From Pseudomonas aylmerensis (GTDB lineage Bacteria; Pseudomonadota; Gammaproteobacteria; Pseudomonadales; Pseudomonadaceae), in assembly GCF_001702265.1 (NCBI RefSeq), contig NZ_MAUE01000048.1, forward strand, positions 124,001 through 188,000: DNA of 64,000 nucleotides. The letters are read 5' to 3'. The translations under genes and the position numbers were made by a program. Within the stretch, counting starts at the first letter, position 1, and every line of letters starts with the position of its first letter. The notes under the pieces were generated by a model that saw nothing but the letters and a program-made list of their open reading frames with translations, had not been told where the DNA came from and did no database searches. Positions 46,695 through 55,680 of this stretch are shown piece by piece.

Positions 46695-46720
46695 ACCTAC
46701 AACGGAGTGGAGACGGCGAT

Positions 46721-46885
46721 ATGACTGGTAAATCGTTAAGGTATCTCAAACCTGCTTCAGTGGAGCAGCGTAAGCAGAACGCCGAGCTTACTCGCGAGGC
46801 TGTGGCCAGTTATAAGAAGGCCACCCAAGACATCCATGAAATTTGTGCAGCGAAAGGTTTGGTTGAGCCGATCCTTACTGCGTGA
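46721..46885 (+). CDS. 54-residue protein downstream of the ClpP-like gene
   Basis: A short, Lys/Glu/Ala-rich, probably helical protein (MTGKSLRYLKPASVEQRKQN...). A GGAG site stands about 9 bases before the ATG. It follows the ClpP-like gene by 26 bp and is followed by a terminator, so the two form a small operon. It could be a partner or inhibitor of the protease; nothing in its sequence is recognised. Confidence 0.55.
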   Translation: MTGKSLRYLKPASVEQRKQNAELTREAVASYKKATQDIHEICAAKGLVEPILTA

Positions 46886-46898
46886 ATTAGCTGATGTC

Positions 46899-46928
46899 AA
46901 AAAACCCGCCTATTGGCGGGTTTTTTTG
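46899..46928 (+). terminator. terminator of the ClpP-like operon
   Basis: AAAAAACCCGCC, TATT loop, GGCGGG and seven T residues; an A-tract on the left makes it usable from both sides. Confidence 0.92.
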
Positions 46929-47081
46929 TGGGTTTTATCCAACGCTGGCCCGGGCCCACACGGCAAGGTTGTCTATTAAGCTGGTATAACCGAGCCGGTT
47001 CATCCGCAAGAGAATATCCACGCTCAGATAGATGAAGGTGGGCAAGCGTGCCTGGAGGGTTGCCTATCCACGATTCGAGCG

Positions 47082-47357
47082 TTAGATCAGCATTTCTCGG
47101 TCATTCCCTAATCGTTTCCAGATCAACAGAGCGGTGAGCCAATAGTAATACCGGGTGGCGTCGGAGTGGTCTTTCAGGTGCTGAGTGAGAAACCAGCGCA
47201 CATGCTTGAGCTGCCAGGTCCAGGGATTATCGCGTTGCCATCGTTGTTGAATGGCCGCTTGCATGATTCGGGCTTGGCGTAGGTGGCGATGCTGTGTGAC
47301 CTTCGAGCCAGTCAGTACGCCGCTCAGGAACAGCTCCATATCGAAGGGTTTGGTCAC
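47082..47357 (-). CDS. small protein following the second integrase
   Basis: A 91-residue basic, Trp/Gln-rich helical protein (MTKPFDMELFLSGVLTGSKV...). Its ATG overlaps the integrase stop by 4 bases (ATGA), so it is co-translated with it. Small genes in this place may act as partner or directionality factors, but I do not recognise a family. Confidence 0.6.
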   Translation of the reverse strand: MTKPFDMELFLSGVLTGSKVTQHRHLRQARIMQAAIQQRWQRDNPWTWQLKHVRWFLTQHLKDHSDATRYYYWLTALLIWKRLGNDREMLI

Positions 47358-48343
47358 GCTCGACCTCCAATGTAGGCCGAAACCACATCAATCCGGTTAT
47401 GCCCGAGCTCAATGCTGATCTGTTGCCGTGCCTTCTGATCAAGGTCGCGGTCAATGCGGTAGCAGTGGCCACCATTGACTGGTGCCGCGTGGCCCGTGAG
47501 CTGCTCATAACGCTCGCAGGCGTAGGCCGCTCGCAGTTCATGGAAACCCTTCAGCTCGTGTTCATGCAGCGTTTCTCGGGCGGGGAGTACGGTCTGATGC
47601 AGGAACACGGCGTAGCTTTCGTCTAGGGCCAGCAAGTTGCGGCTGCGGGGCGGCGATGCCTTACGAGCCAATTGCAGTGCCGTCTTCACCGTTTCATTGG
47701 CCACGACCCATCGCGGCGCTGATGCCCCTGAACGGCCGCCTTTGGTGCCGTCCTGGATGTTGATGCGGCTCAGGTGTTCGGCTTCGCGGTGCAAGCGTGG
47801 CAGGTCAGCCAGAATCGCTTCGCGTAGGCGCATACCGGTTGTTCGGGCCAACAGGATAATCGCGGCCACCCGCTTGTGTTGCTGTTCGCCAAGCGCCTCC
47901 ACCACTCGCCGCACCTGTTGGTGGTCTTGGCCCTCCGGCGCGCGGGTGCGTACGCTCAAGCGCTGCTGTCCCAACGCTTGACTCGGGCTGGCGATTCTCA
48001 CGTCCTGATCACCGCGCAGCGCCGCGAGGGTGCGATTGACGCTGCTCAGGCGGTTCTGCGCGGTGGCGATGCAGAGTTCACCTTGCTGGATCTGCTGGCG
48101 CAGATACGCGGCATAGTCTTGCAGCGTCTGTCGATCGATCTGACGCGCATCGTTGTAACCGGGGCCGTCCTCTGACCGACACCAACGCACGAACGCTTGC
48201 CAGCGATCGCTATGCGCTTTGACCGTGGCGAAGTGGCCGCCGGCAAACAGATCCTTGAGCGCTTGTGGGCCTGCGTAGCTCAGCTGGCGGCCATAGCCAA
48301 AGTTGCGACCCTCACGCCGACCGACCAGAGCCATCATCATCAC
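47354..48343 (-). CDS. tyrosine recombinase/integrase of the nested module
   Basis: A 329-residue integrase with an N-terminal SAM-like core-binding domain (about 35-110) and the catalytic domain. The catalytic set is seen as R in TTGMRLREAIL, H-x-x-R in FHELRAAYACERY, H in IELGHNRIDVVSAYIG and the tyrosine in the same stretch. It is unrelated in look to the P4-type integrase at 56-57 kb. It is grouped with an unknown gene and a DUF3987 gene, all read leftward and overlapping, suggesting a separately acquired module. Confidence 0.85.
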   Translation of the reverse strand: MMMMALVGRREGRNFGYGRQLSYAGPQALKDLFAGGHFATVKAHSDRWQAFVRWCRSEDGPGYNDARQIDRQTLQDYAAYLRQQIQQGELCIATAQNRLSSVNRTLAALRGDQDVRIASPSQALGQQRLSVRTRAPEGQDHQQVRRVVEALGEQQHKRVAAIILLARTTGMRLREAILADLPRLHREAEHLSRINIQDGTKGGRSGASAPRWVVANETVKTALQLARKASPPRSRNLLALDESYAVFLHQTVLPARETLHEHELKGFHELRAAYACERYEQLTGHAAPVNGGHCYRIDRDLDQKARQQISIELGHNRIDVVSAYIGGRA

Positions 48344-48695
48344 CGTTTTCGTTTGTTTGCAGAAAGAGCAGCAGGGCTTTCCAGTAAGGGCTGAGCCTGT
48401 CCACCTGCTGCCAGTGTGTCGGGCGGATCAGGAGGGTGCTCTCGTGGTGTTGCAGCAGTGCTCCTTCCTCGCGCAGTTGCTCGATCAGATGGGCGAGCTG
48501 GGCACGGTCCAAGGTTGGTGTGGCGACAGCGGCGACAGTGGCGACAACCCGCGTCGTTTCTGACCTGGCGCGTGGCGACAGGGTGGCGACAGAGGCGGCG
48601 ACACGCCGCGATTCAGGCTGTGGTTGATGTTGCGCCTGGTAGCGGCGCACCGCGTCATTGAGGCGGAACATGGCGTACCTCGAAGGTTCTTCCAT
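48312..48695 (-). CDS. hypothetical protein between integrase and DUF3987 gene
   Basis: A 127-residue protein overlapping both neighbours (about 41 bp upstream, 32 bp downstream). The middle is Ala/Thr/Val/Arg-rich and low in complexity (VATLSPRARSETTRVVATVA); the C-terminal part looks like a small winged-helix (RAQLAHLIEQLREEGALLQHHESTLLIRPTHW). An alternative start at 48671 (MFRLNDAVRRY) would remove most of the overlap. Function unknown. Confidence 0.6.
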   Translation of the reverse strand: MEEPSRYAMFRLNDAVRRYQAQHQPQPESRRVAASVATLSPRARSETTRVVATVAAVATPTLDRAQLAHLIEQLREEGALLQHHESTLLIRPTHWQQVDRLSPYWKALLLFLQTNENGDDDGSGRSA

Positions 48696-50094
48696 CGCGA
48701 CTGCTCAGCCAGCGATGAGTGATCAGCACGACCAATAAAGAGGCGGTATGGTCAGCGCTCTTGCGGGCAAAACGAGGGCCGTTGCGATTGACGTCGCGAA
48801 TGGTGAAGTGGGTCCAGCCTTTCTGTACCAGCCAGCGCAGCAGCCGATCCGCCTCTTCGCATCGGCTATTGACCGGCTCCTGTTCGGTTAGGCGCTGAAT
48901 CTCGGCCAGGTAGTAATCCATCAGGGTGGAGGCGCGCTGGATGTGTCCTTCCTCCAACGCACGGGCCTGTTCAACCGTGGCCAGCACGCCCGCAATACGC
49001 ATTACATTCGCCGCTGCTTTGCCCGCGACAGGCTGGATGCCGGCCAGCTCGCCGAACTCGCCAGACTGGCACTCGATGGTGTCGTGAATATCAATCCAGG
49101 CCCGGCGCGCCCGGGGAGTCAGCTCCAGCGCGGCGGGATTGAGTGATCCATCCTGGTGAAGCGACCAGGGCTTTTGCAGCAGGGCGGTGATCCGCTGTTG
49201 GTAGCACTGGACTTTGGCATCTTGGGTCAGGTCGATCGCCTTGTAGAGCCGCTGGCCGGCCAGCCGCTCGGGCCAACTGATCAGGCAGCGGCCGAGGATG
49301 CCTTGGCCATTGATCACCGGGTCTTTGAACAGCTGGTTGGCCAGGTAGGGTTGCAGCATCAGATGCAGGCTGAGGCGGCGGTCATAGGCACGCAGGCTTT
49401 CCCCAGCCATGGAACGCGCCCGGTCGATCGGGCTGCCATCCCACAGCATCGACAAGGTGGTGATCGCCTTGAGCAGATTTTCTTTGCTCATGGTGCTGCT
49501 GCCCAAGAACTGACCACCTTCATCATTGAACAAGCCCATGCTGGGTAAGCCCTGGCCCAGGCTTTTGACCAGGGCCTCAATGGTGGGCTCGGCAATGATC
49601 AGTCTCGGTGGTACCGGTTCGGACAGCTCACTGCCTTTCGCCTCAGCACGCTCTGTTGAGGCTTTGGGTTTGGCCATGATGCTGGTAGCGGCGCGATAAG
49701 CTTTGAGTTTTTCCGCATACAGGGTCCACTGCTGTCGCTCCCAGTCGCGCGCCGCCTTTAGTGCCAGATGGTCCACCGCGCTTTTGCGATCTCCCGAGGA
49801 CGCCACCGTCAGTAGGTAAAGGGACAACGGATAGGTTCGGCCGTCGAGTTGGACATTGGCATGACCCTGGCTCACCAGGGCAGCGCTGGCCAGCACCGAT
49901 TGTGCAGCCATTGCGCAGGGCACGCCGATCACCTCGGCCAGTCGTTCGACCGCAGGGCCCAACAGATCCCCGAGTGCTTCGACCGGGTAGGGCAGTGGCG
50001 CCTGCTGGTATTCCAGCAAGGGTTGTGGTGGCTCGAACGCTTCACACAGTTGCATCGCAATTCTCCTGAGATTATCGACTTCGTCCTCACTCAT
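48655..50094 (-). CDS. DUF3987 (YfjI-like) P-loop protein of mobile elements
   Basis: A 479-residue protein of the DUF3987 family, with the P-loop-like VASSGDRKSAVDHLALKAARDWE near residue 95 and the family stretch LGQGLPSMGLFNDEGGQFLG (Walker B-like). The family is found in prophages and islands with primase-helicase-like genes, so a replication or maintenance role is likely but unproven. The C-terminal part (SRCEEADRLLRWLVQKGWTHFTIRDVNRNGP) resembles a winged-helix domain. It is the first gene of the leftward nested module. Confidence 0.8.
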   Translation of the reverse strand: MSEDEVDNLRRIAMQLCEAFEPPQPLLEYQQAPLPYPVEALGDLLGPAVERLAEVIGVPCAMAAQSVLASAALVSQGHANVQLDGRTYPLSLYLLTVASSGDRKSAVDHLALKAARDWERQQWTLYAEKLKAYRAATSIMAKPKASTERAEAKGSELSEPVPPRLIIAEPTIEALVKSLGQGLPSMGLFNDEGGQFLGSSTMSKENLLKAITTLSMLWDGSPIDRARSMAGESLRAYDRRLSLHLMLQPYLANQLFKDPVINGQGILGRCLISWPERLAGQRLYKAIDLTQDAKVQCYQQRITALLQKPWSLHQDGSLNPAALELTPRARRAWIDIHDTIECQSGEFGELAGIQPVAGKAAANVMRIAGVLATVEQARALEEGHIQRASTLMDYYLAEIQRLTEQEPVNSRCEEADRLLRWLVQKGWTHFTIRDVNRNGPRFARKSADHTASLLVVLITHRWLSSRDGRTFEVRHVPPQ

Positions 50095-50870
50095 CCCGCC
50101 ACTGTTGTTGAGTGTTATCAGGGATCAAGGCCCCTGCGACCTGTGAGGTTTGTCCACTACGCGGGACTGACGGCTCTTTACGACCGGGAGCTTGGGCATC
50201 TCATGATCTGGCCTCCTGAGCACTTCCGTAGAAGTGGGCGGGTGGAGGCTGCACTGGCTGACGAGACCAATGCCGCGAGATCCTGAGTCAGGTGAAGGCA
50301 GTGATGTGATGACCGGGGCATGCCTGACTGTCAGTCAGGTGCAGTCCATTTCTTGGGCTGCGGCACCATCATCGGCATCGCTGTGGTGAGTGAGCATTCG
50401 GTGTTTGTCACGCCGATTGTCACGAGGGGGAAAGCCGCAAAGTCCCGTGCGAGCAAGGCTGCAGCAGTGTGATATGCGCCCGTCTCTTTAGGGGGCAAAG
50501 AGACGGGCAACAGGTTGGCGCAAGAAATGGCCAAGCGGATAAGTTGCTGCAGAGCAGCCAGGGAGAGCATGAGCTGCCGCAGTGGGTATTCTGGAAGAAG
50601 TGGCATCCATCACATCGCTGTGACCGTGCGAGCCGCCGGACGCTAATCGCACTTGGGGGTGAACCACCACGGTATGGCGTAGCCTCAAAGGTTCTGGCTA
50701 CCTGGGTGCTGTCGAGGACAGCGCTGGTACGGTTCTGGTTTAGCGCTCGTTCTGCTCGCGGTCAACCGATTTTGGGGGCGGCTGTTGCGCCAATCGGTAA
50801 CGGTGGAAGACCTTGGAAGCCGGTGGTTTTCCATGGCCGGGTGGTCGTTCGTCGGTTTTTAATGTGAGCC
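50095..50870. other. gene-free segment before the transposon
   Basis: No open frame here has family resemblance or a convincing start. It contains a perfect hairpin at 50478-50508. The segment ends with GAGCC, the left copy of the transposon's target duplication. The sequence is GC-rich and could be decayed coding DNA or the regulatory region of the DUF3987 gene (whose start is at 50094). Confidence 0.5.
50478..50508. repeat. 12-bp perfect inverted repeat
   Basis: GCCCGTCTCTTT and AAAGAGACGGGC enclose a 7-base loop (AGGGGGC). No T-run follows, so it is more likely a binding site or structured RNA than a terminator. Confidence 0.75.
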
Positions 50871-50963
50871 TGCGTAATTGCATGGACTTGACCATTTGCA
50901 TTGTCACTGACCAGTCAATTGCAGTCGTGCTGATCAACCGTTTGCATTCGACTTGATCAGCAC
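50871..50963 (-). repeat. left terminal repeat array of the transposon
   Basis: Read on the minus strand, four units succeed one another at 21-23-bp steps, with the common pattern (C/T)TG(A/G)TCA, five to seven variable bases, then TGCAA. The outermost unit, GGTCAAGT..ATGCAATTAC, matches the outermost right unit closely. Confidence 0.85.
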
Positions 50964-51226
50964 ACGCTGTAGTGACGACCAGCGGAGAACGGCCAAAAGC
51001 AGCCCCTGGTAGCTGTCCAACCTTCGCCCTCATTATGTCGCTCAACCGTAGCAACATCTCCAACCGGTACTTAATGGGCGACAACGACTAAAACGACATA
51101 TCATATGAGATTCGTATTAGGCAGATGTAGCAATGGCTACTGATCAGCGTTGAGATCCCAGTCTCTGATCAAGGGCACGCAACGCGCCGCGACTACCTAA
51201 GCGCATCGAATAATCTAGGAGCCGAG

Positions 51227-54200
51227 ATGGCATACGTGGTGGCTTTGCTTGCAACTCGATGGGGAAGTGATTTAGGTGGCCTCAATGTATTCAATAAGGG
51301 TCTAGCAGAAGGCTTGATCCAAGCACTACCCAAAGGAAGCCAGACGTACTGCTTTGTAAATCGGTTGCCGGAAATCGGATGCGAGGTAGGGGTGACGCTT
51401 ATAGAGCATAAAGAGTTCAAAGCTTCCGACATAGCTGCCGAAATTGCCAGCTATTGTAGGATAGTAGATATGGAGGCGTTGCAAGGCGTGTTGGTTGTGG
51501 GGCATGACGTCATTACTGGCCAAGCTGCCGTCGACTGCGCCAACCAACTTCGTCAACATCTGAGCGAGACGGATATCAAGTCAGCCGTTATAGGTCATAT
51601 GGACTATTCGTCGTATGCCTTTATGAAAGGGCAAAGCATGGAGGAGGTGACTGCGCGCTCGATCAAGCAGCGAGAAGTCATTGCTGCTGCAGATTGTGCA
51701 TTTGCCGTGGGTCCACTTTTACAGCGTAACTTCGCATCGGCACGAAGTGCCAAGCATCGACCAAGATCACCTGTAAGGCCATTGATACCCGGAGTGGAAA
51801 AGGTTAAGTGGCAGCACCACGATCCTCGCGTCGACTTACAAGTTTTTATCTCAGGTCGGCTTAATCGTGATGATGATCCGATTAAAAATTCTATACTGGC
51901 CATTCATGCACTCGCGGAAGCATATTCGCGAGGTCGACAAATTGATGCTGTGGCCTGGCGAGCGCGCGGGCAGCTTTTTGCTTGGGGAGTAGACCCAAGT
52001 TCCGACCAAGTTGTGGTAGAAGAGTTGAAGGAGATCGGCAGCAAGAATGCTGCGTTTACTCTTCATGCAGAGCCTTTTTCCGATGACCAGGTAGCCCTAC
52101 GCCAACGCTTGGCAAATTGTCATGTGGCGTTGATGCCGTCTTGGCATGAAGGGTTTGGCTTGAGTGGATGGGAGGCTCTTTGCGCCGGTATCCCTCTGGT
52201 ATGCTCGCGTCAGTCCGGGCTCGCGATGCTAATTGATGATCTAAAGCAGCAGTTCCCAGAAGTTCCATTCGACAGCGTTGAGTTCGTGAATCTGGGCGGC
52301 AGCATGACTGCAGGTACGCCGAGCCAGGAGGATATCGGGCAATGTGCTGACGCATTGCTTGCGATTACAGGCAACCTCGAGGTGCGAAAGCAAGCTGCTA
52401 TCGAGGTTGCATCCCTGCTGAAGCGTGAATATAGCTGGAAACGCTGCGCATCTGATTTGCTAGAAGGTACTGGTTGGTACTTGCCTGGATCGGTGCATTG
52501 GGCGAACCGACAAGCTGTCGGTCGAAAGCAGGAGGAGTCTCGTCAAGTATTGGACCGAATACTTGAGACTTTGGGCCAACTAGACCTCGAAGAGGACTGG
52601 GCTGATTTGACGACGGCCTTCAATAGTCTTAGCGACGCCGGTAAGAACGCCGATTTACATAATAGGGCCGAACTGCAAGAGAAACTGCGTGATATCGGCA
52701 GCGCTATTGGTGATCGTATGGCTGTGGCGAGCTCAGCAAGAGACTCGGGATACATGGACGTGTGTTGGCGATTTATGGCTGCTTGCGCAAACATTTGCCC
52801 TAGTTTCAGAGCTTTTTCTGAGTCCTTTCCAGAGCCTATGTTACAGGTCATCTGGAAAGATGCATTTTTGACTAAGGAGTTACTCTACTACTCATCAGCC
52901 TTTACTAATGAAATCTTGAATCAGGCCAGCGAGATTGCTCCTAAGTTCTTCGAGTCAGCTCGTTTATTCGATTTTGGGACCTCGTTCGCTATTCGACTCG
53001 CCCGCTTGGCAAGCAAAAACCCAGGGCTCGCACAAATTGTTTCGGGAATTGAAACTGATCCTGCTTTCATAATGGAAAATGAGCGCTGTATTAAAGTAAC
53101 GCAGCACTCACATGATATTGCGGAAATCATCGCAACCGACCCTATGTTGGCGCCTACGACGCTGGCGCTAATGGCGCATGGCTTAGATCCGACTCGACAG
53201 ATTTCTGATCAGGCTGTCAGTTTTTTAAATATTTATTATCCTGCTGTTGGCAAAGTTAAGGGGCATTGGCGTGGGGATAAGCGTGTATTCGCAGCGCTTG
53301 CTACCGCGAGCTTATCGACGCAGGTGCTTCTCGAGACTTTACGGAGAATGGCTCTTGATGAGGATGAAAGTATTAGATGGGCCTCATTGCACCTAGCCTT
53401 CTCACACACATTGCGACGGCGACTAGAAGCTGCCTTCTCCGCGGGGGGGTTGAGCATAGGGGGCTCCCTAAATGAGGAACTGGGTAGAATTGTGGACTTG
53501 GCTATCAGCACCGATGATGGCCATCCATGGCTGCATCGGGAATTTCTGAGTCATTATCTAGAAGAGTGTGTTTCACTATCGGAACCCGGGAAGCCCGCAC
53601 CTTTAGGTGTATTGGACTTCCCCGTCGCAAGATGGTTGATTGGACCAGTCGTAGGTGAGACTGCGCCTACACTTCGTGGTTGTATGCATCCAGAAGTTGC
53701 CGTTACGCGCGCTGATACTCTCCAAGATGTTAAGCGCATCCTGCTTGTACTACCTCCCATTGAAATCGATGATGCTGCATCCGGAGCATCGCGGACCAGC
53801 ACACCAGCTTTGGGCCTGGGCCTACTGGCCTCTCATCTCGCGGCTCAGGGGCACGACGTTCAGATCGCGGACTGTCATAGGTTCCCAAGGCTGCGTGCTG
53901 AAGTGTTACGCCTGGCACGAACTTTCGACTTAATTGGATTCAATACAGTATTTTCTACAGTTCAATCAACGATGAATATGCTCGTTGGTATTCGCAAGCG
54001 AACACATAGTACTACACTGGTAATCGGCGGGCCGGCAGCCAAGCTAAATGCATGGCAGTTCTCTACAGTACATACAGAGGACGCCCAAGCAAGCTGGGAC
54101 TTTGCAGTTTCAGACAATGCTGTGGAAAATCTATCGTCCTTGGTGGCTAGTTTGAAAACTCCAGGGAAATGGCCCGAAGCACCGGGTATTACCCCCAACT

Positions 54201-55408
54201 TAAAGAGCTGGAATGTGGTTGGTCGTGGAGTCCAGAAAGGTAACATGCTGCCGGCCTTATCGCTAAAGTCGCCAGCGGCTACCTGGCCGCAAGTCATAAT
54301 TGATCGTCGCATTTATCGTAACGAGGGTGGCCAGTATGAGCCCACGCGAACCAGGGCAAAATCGAAGACTTTTCATGAGGCTCATGTAGTTATGTCGCAA
54401 GGCTGCGACTGGAATTGTGCTTTTTGTACCGAGCGGAGAGAGAAAAGTGGAGGTGAAATTCGCCGAGAAGTCTCGCATGTTCTCATGGAGGTTAACGGCC
54501 TGGCTTTGCAACATCCAGAACTCCGAGTTCAGTTTGTAGACGATAACTTGCTGCCGCAGATTGCATCCGATGGAAAGCTTCGAGCAGATAAGTACAATGG
54601 ACTCGCATGGGCTAGCGATTTTCTTGATGGATTGGTCAGAGTCAAAGAGCGGGCTGGCGACTCATTTGGTTGGCGTGGAATCTTCCGTATTGAGGATTTC
54701 ATTGCTTACGAAGAGAGTATGGATGTTCCTTTCATAGAGCGGTTACAACAATCAGGATGTCGTATGCTTGCATTCGGCATTGAGCACGGAAGTGAAGAGC
54801 GGAGAAAAAAGAGTAAAGCAGCAAGTGAGATCGTAACGAATCGTCAAATTTCAGAATTGTTTGCGCGACTTCGATCTGCGGATATTCTCACAAAGGCATA
54901 TTTCATGCTTGGCGGTCAATGGGAGACGCCAGAGTCAGCACAGCAGACTATTGATTTTTCGGTTGAATGTGGAGTGACGCTAGCATATTTTGCACTTTAT
55001 AAAGATTTTTCCAGCGCTTCAAGCGTCCTGAGCAAAGAGCAGCATGCCAATGACCCAAAGTCAGAAAGCTATATACGATATAAACAGCTAACACTTGACT
55101 GGGATCGAAAACTCACTGACGTACGAAGCAATCCTGTGAGCTTGGATTTCGATATGGGCGGCTCTCCAATTACGGAGCAAGAGCTGAAATGCTATCGTGA
55201 GCTTTCAACCCTGGGCTTTCAATTTGCAGACTTGGTCAAGTACAACGACTTTCATAGCGAAGAACCTAATGGAGGTAAACTTCTACACTCTGTAACATGG
55301 GGGGCACCATCGGAGTACTTCAAAATCGTTGAGCAAGCATACCGTAGGTTCTATTTGCGAGATGGATTTGTTAAAGAGTATTGCGCATTGCTGGAGCACG
55401 GATATTGA
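51227..55408 (+). CDS. giant glycosyltransferase / B12-binding-like / radical-SAM fusion protein
   Basis: A 1393-residue cytoplasmic protein. Residues 1-420 form a GT-B/GT4-like glycosyltransferase with the glycine loop GGLNVFNKGLAEGL and the nucleotide-sugar motif E308-x7-E316 (HEGFGLSGWEA). Residues about 430-830 are helical, partly HEAT-like (LLETLRRMALDEDESIRWAS), with no known motif. Residues 835-965 resemble a B12-binding domain (RILLVLPP, GLGLLASHLAAQGHDVQIAD, LVIGGPAAKLN). A radical-SAM domain follows, with cluster cysteines C1060-x3-C1064-x2-C1067 (GCDWNCAFC) and a SAM-binding-type GIEHGSEE. AGGAG lies six bases before the ATG. It is the only gene of its transposon and is AT-richer than the core genome. 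The reaction is unknown; a tailoring or defence role is speculation. Confidence 0.85.
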   Translation: MAYVVALLATRWGSDLGGLNVFNKGLAEGLIQALPKGSQTYCFVNRLPEIGCEVGVTLIEHKEFKASDIAAEIASYCRIVDMEALQGVLVVGHDVITGQAAVDCANQLRQHLSETDIKSAVIGHMDYSSYAFMKGQSMEEVTARSIKQREVIAAADCAFAVGPLLQRNFASARSAKHRPRSPVRPLIPGVEKVKWQHHDPRVDLQVFISGRLNRDDDPIKNSILAIHALAEAYSRGRQIDAVAWRARGQLFAWGVDPSSDQVVVEELKEIGSKNAAFTLHAEPFSDDQVALRQRLANCHVALMPSWHEGFGLSGWEALCAGIPLVCSRQSGLAMLIDDLKQQFPEVPFDSVEFVNLGGSMTAGTPSQEDIGQCADALLAITGNLEVRKQAAIEVASLLKREYSWKRCASDLLEGTGWYLPGSVHWANRQAVGRKQEESRQVLDRILETLGQLDLEEDWADLTTAFNSLSDAGKNADLHNRAELQEKLRDIGSAIGDRMAVASSARDSGYMDVCWRFMAACANICPSFRAFSESFPEPMLQVIWKDAFLTKELLYYSSAFTNEILNQASEIAPKFFESARLFDFGTSFAIRLARLASKNPGLAQIVSGIETDPAFIMENERCIKVTQHSHDIAEIIATDPMLAPTTLALMAHGLDPTRQISDQAVSFLNIYYPAVGKVKGHWRGDKRVFAALATASLSTQVLLETLRRMALDEDESIRWASLHLAFSHTLRRRLEAAFSAGGLSIGGSLNEELGRIVDLAISTDDGHPWLHREFLSHYLEECVSLSEPGKPAPLGVLDFPVARWLIGPVVGETAPTLRGCMHPEVAVTRADTLQDVKRILLVLPPIEIDDAASGASRTSTPALGLGLLASHLAAQGHDVQIADCHRFPRLRAEVLRLARTFDLIGFNTVFSTVQSTMNMLVGIRKRTHSTTLVIGGPAAKLNAWQFSTVHTEDAQASWDFAVSDNAVENLSSLVASLKTPGKWPEAPGITPNLKSWNVVGRGVQKGNMLPALSLKSPAATWPQVIIDRRIYRNEGGQYEPTRTRAKSKTFHEAHVVMSQGCDWNCAFCTERREKSGGEIRREVSHVLMEVNGLALQHPELRVQFVDDNLLPQIASDGKLRADKYNGLAWASDFLDGLVRVKERAGDSFGWRGIFRIEDFIAYEESMDVPFIERLQQSGCRMLAFGIEHGSEERRKKSKAASEIVTNRQISELFARLRSADILTKAYFMLGGQWETPESAQQTIDFSVECGVTLAYFALYKDFSSASSVLSKEQHANDPKSESYIRYKQLTLDWDRKLTDVRSNPVSLDFDMGGSPITEQELKCYRELSTLGFQFADLVKYNDFHSEEPNGGKLLHSVTWGAPSEYFKIVEQAYRRFYLRDGFVKEYCALLEHGY

Positions 55409-55680
55409 GCCAGCGCCAGTATCCGCTCTTGGCCGATTCTGTTGAAAAAGTCGGCTTCGGTTTCCATGGCAGAAAAGTACACGTCTGAGATTGAAATCTG
55501 TGTTTTGCGCAGAAGGTTCAGGGCTCAGATTTGACGTAGCAGCGTGCAAAAAAGGCGTTTTCACCGCTCAATGCATGGGTACTCAGGCCGGGTCGACTTT
55601 TTCAACACAATCGGCCGGTTGCAGTCCTTCAGTGCTTGGCTGACGCACTCGCGTTGAGTGGCACCCGCTGATACCCATCA
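55409..55680. other. region downstream of the giant gene
   Basis: The 596 bp from the giant gene to the integrase stop (55409-56004) contain no gene. From left to right they hold an insertion-sequence remnant (55431-55616), the right terminal repeat array (from 55677), the target duplication at 55787, and about 210 bp of GC-rich sequence in which I see nothing definite. Confidence 0.6.
55431..55616. mobile_element. internally deleted insertion-sequence remnant (MITE-like)
   Basis: Inverted ends of 23 bp, GGCCGATT(C/G)TGTTGAAAAAG plus TCG, sit 186 bp apart with one mismatch. Ends with GTTGAAAAAGTCG are typical of several Pseudomonas insertion sequences of the IS4/IS5/IS1182 type. The interior is too short for a transposase; a short minus-strand frame may be its decayed C-terminus. 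No target duplication was evident. Confidence 0.75.

Noticed and set aside
50469..50867. Possible 132-codon gene left of the transposon
   Set aside because: It begins inside the hairpin region, has Arg/Trp-rich random-looking composition and no recognised similarity.
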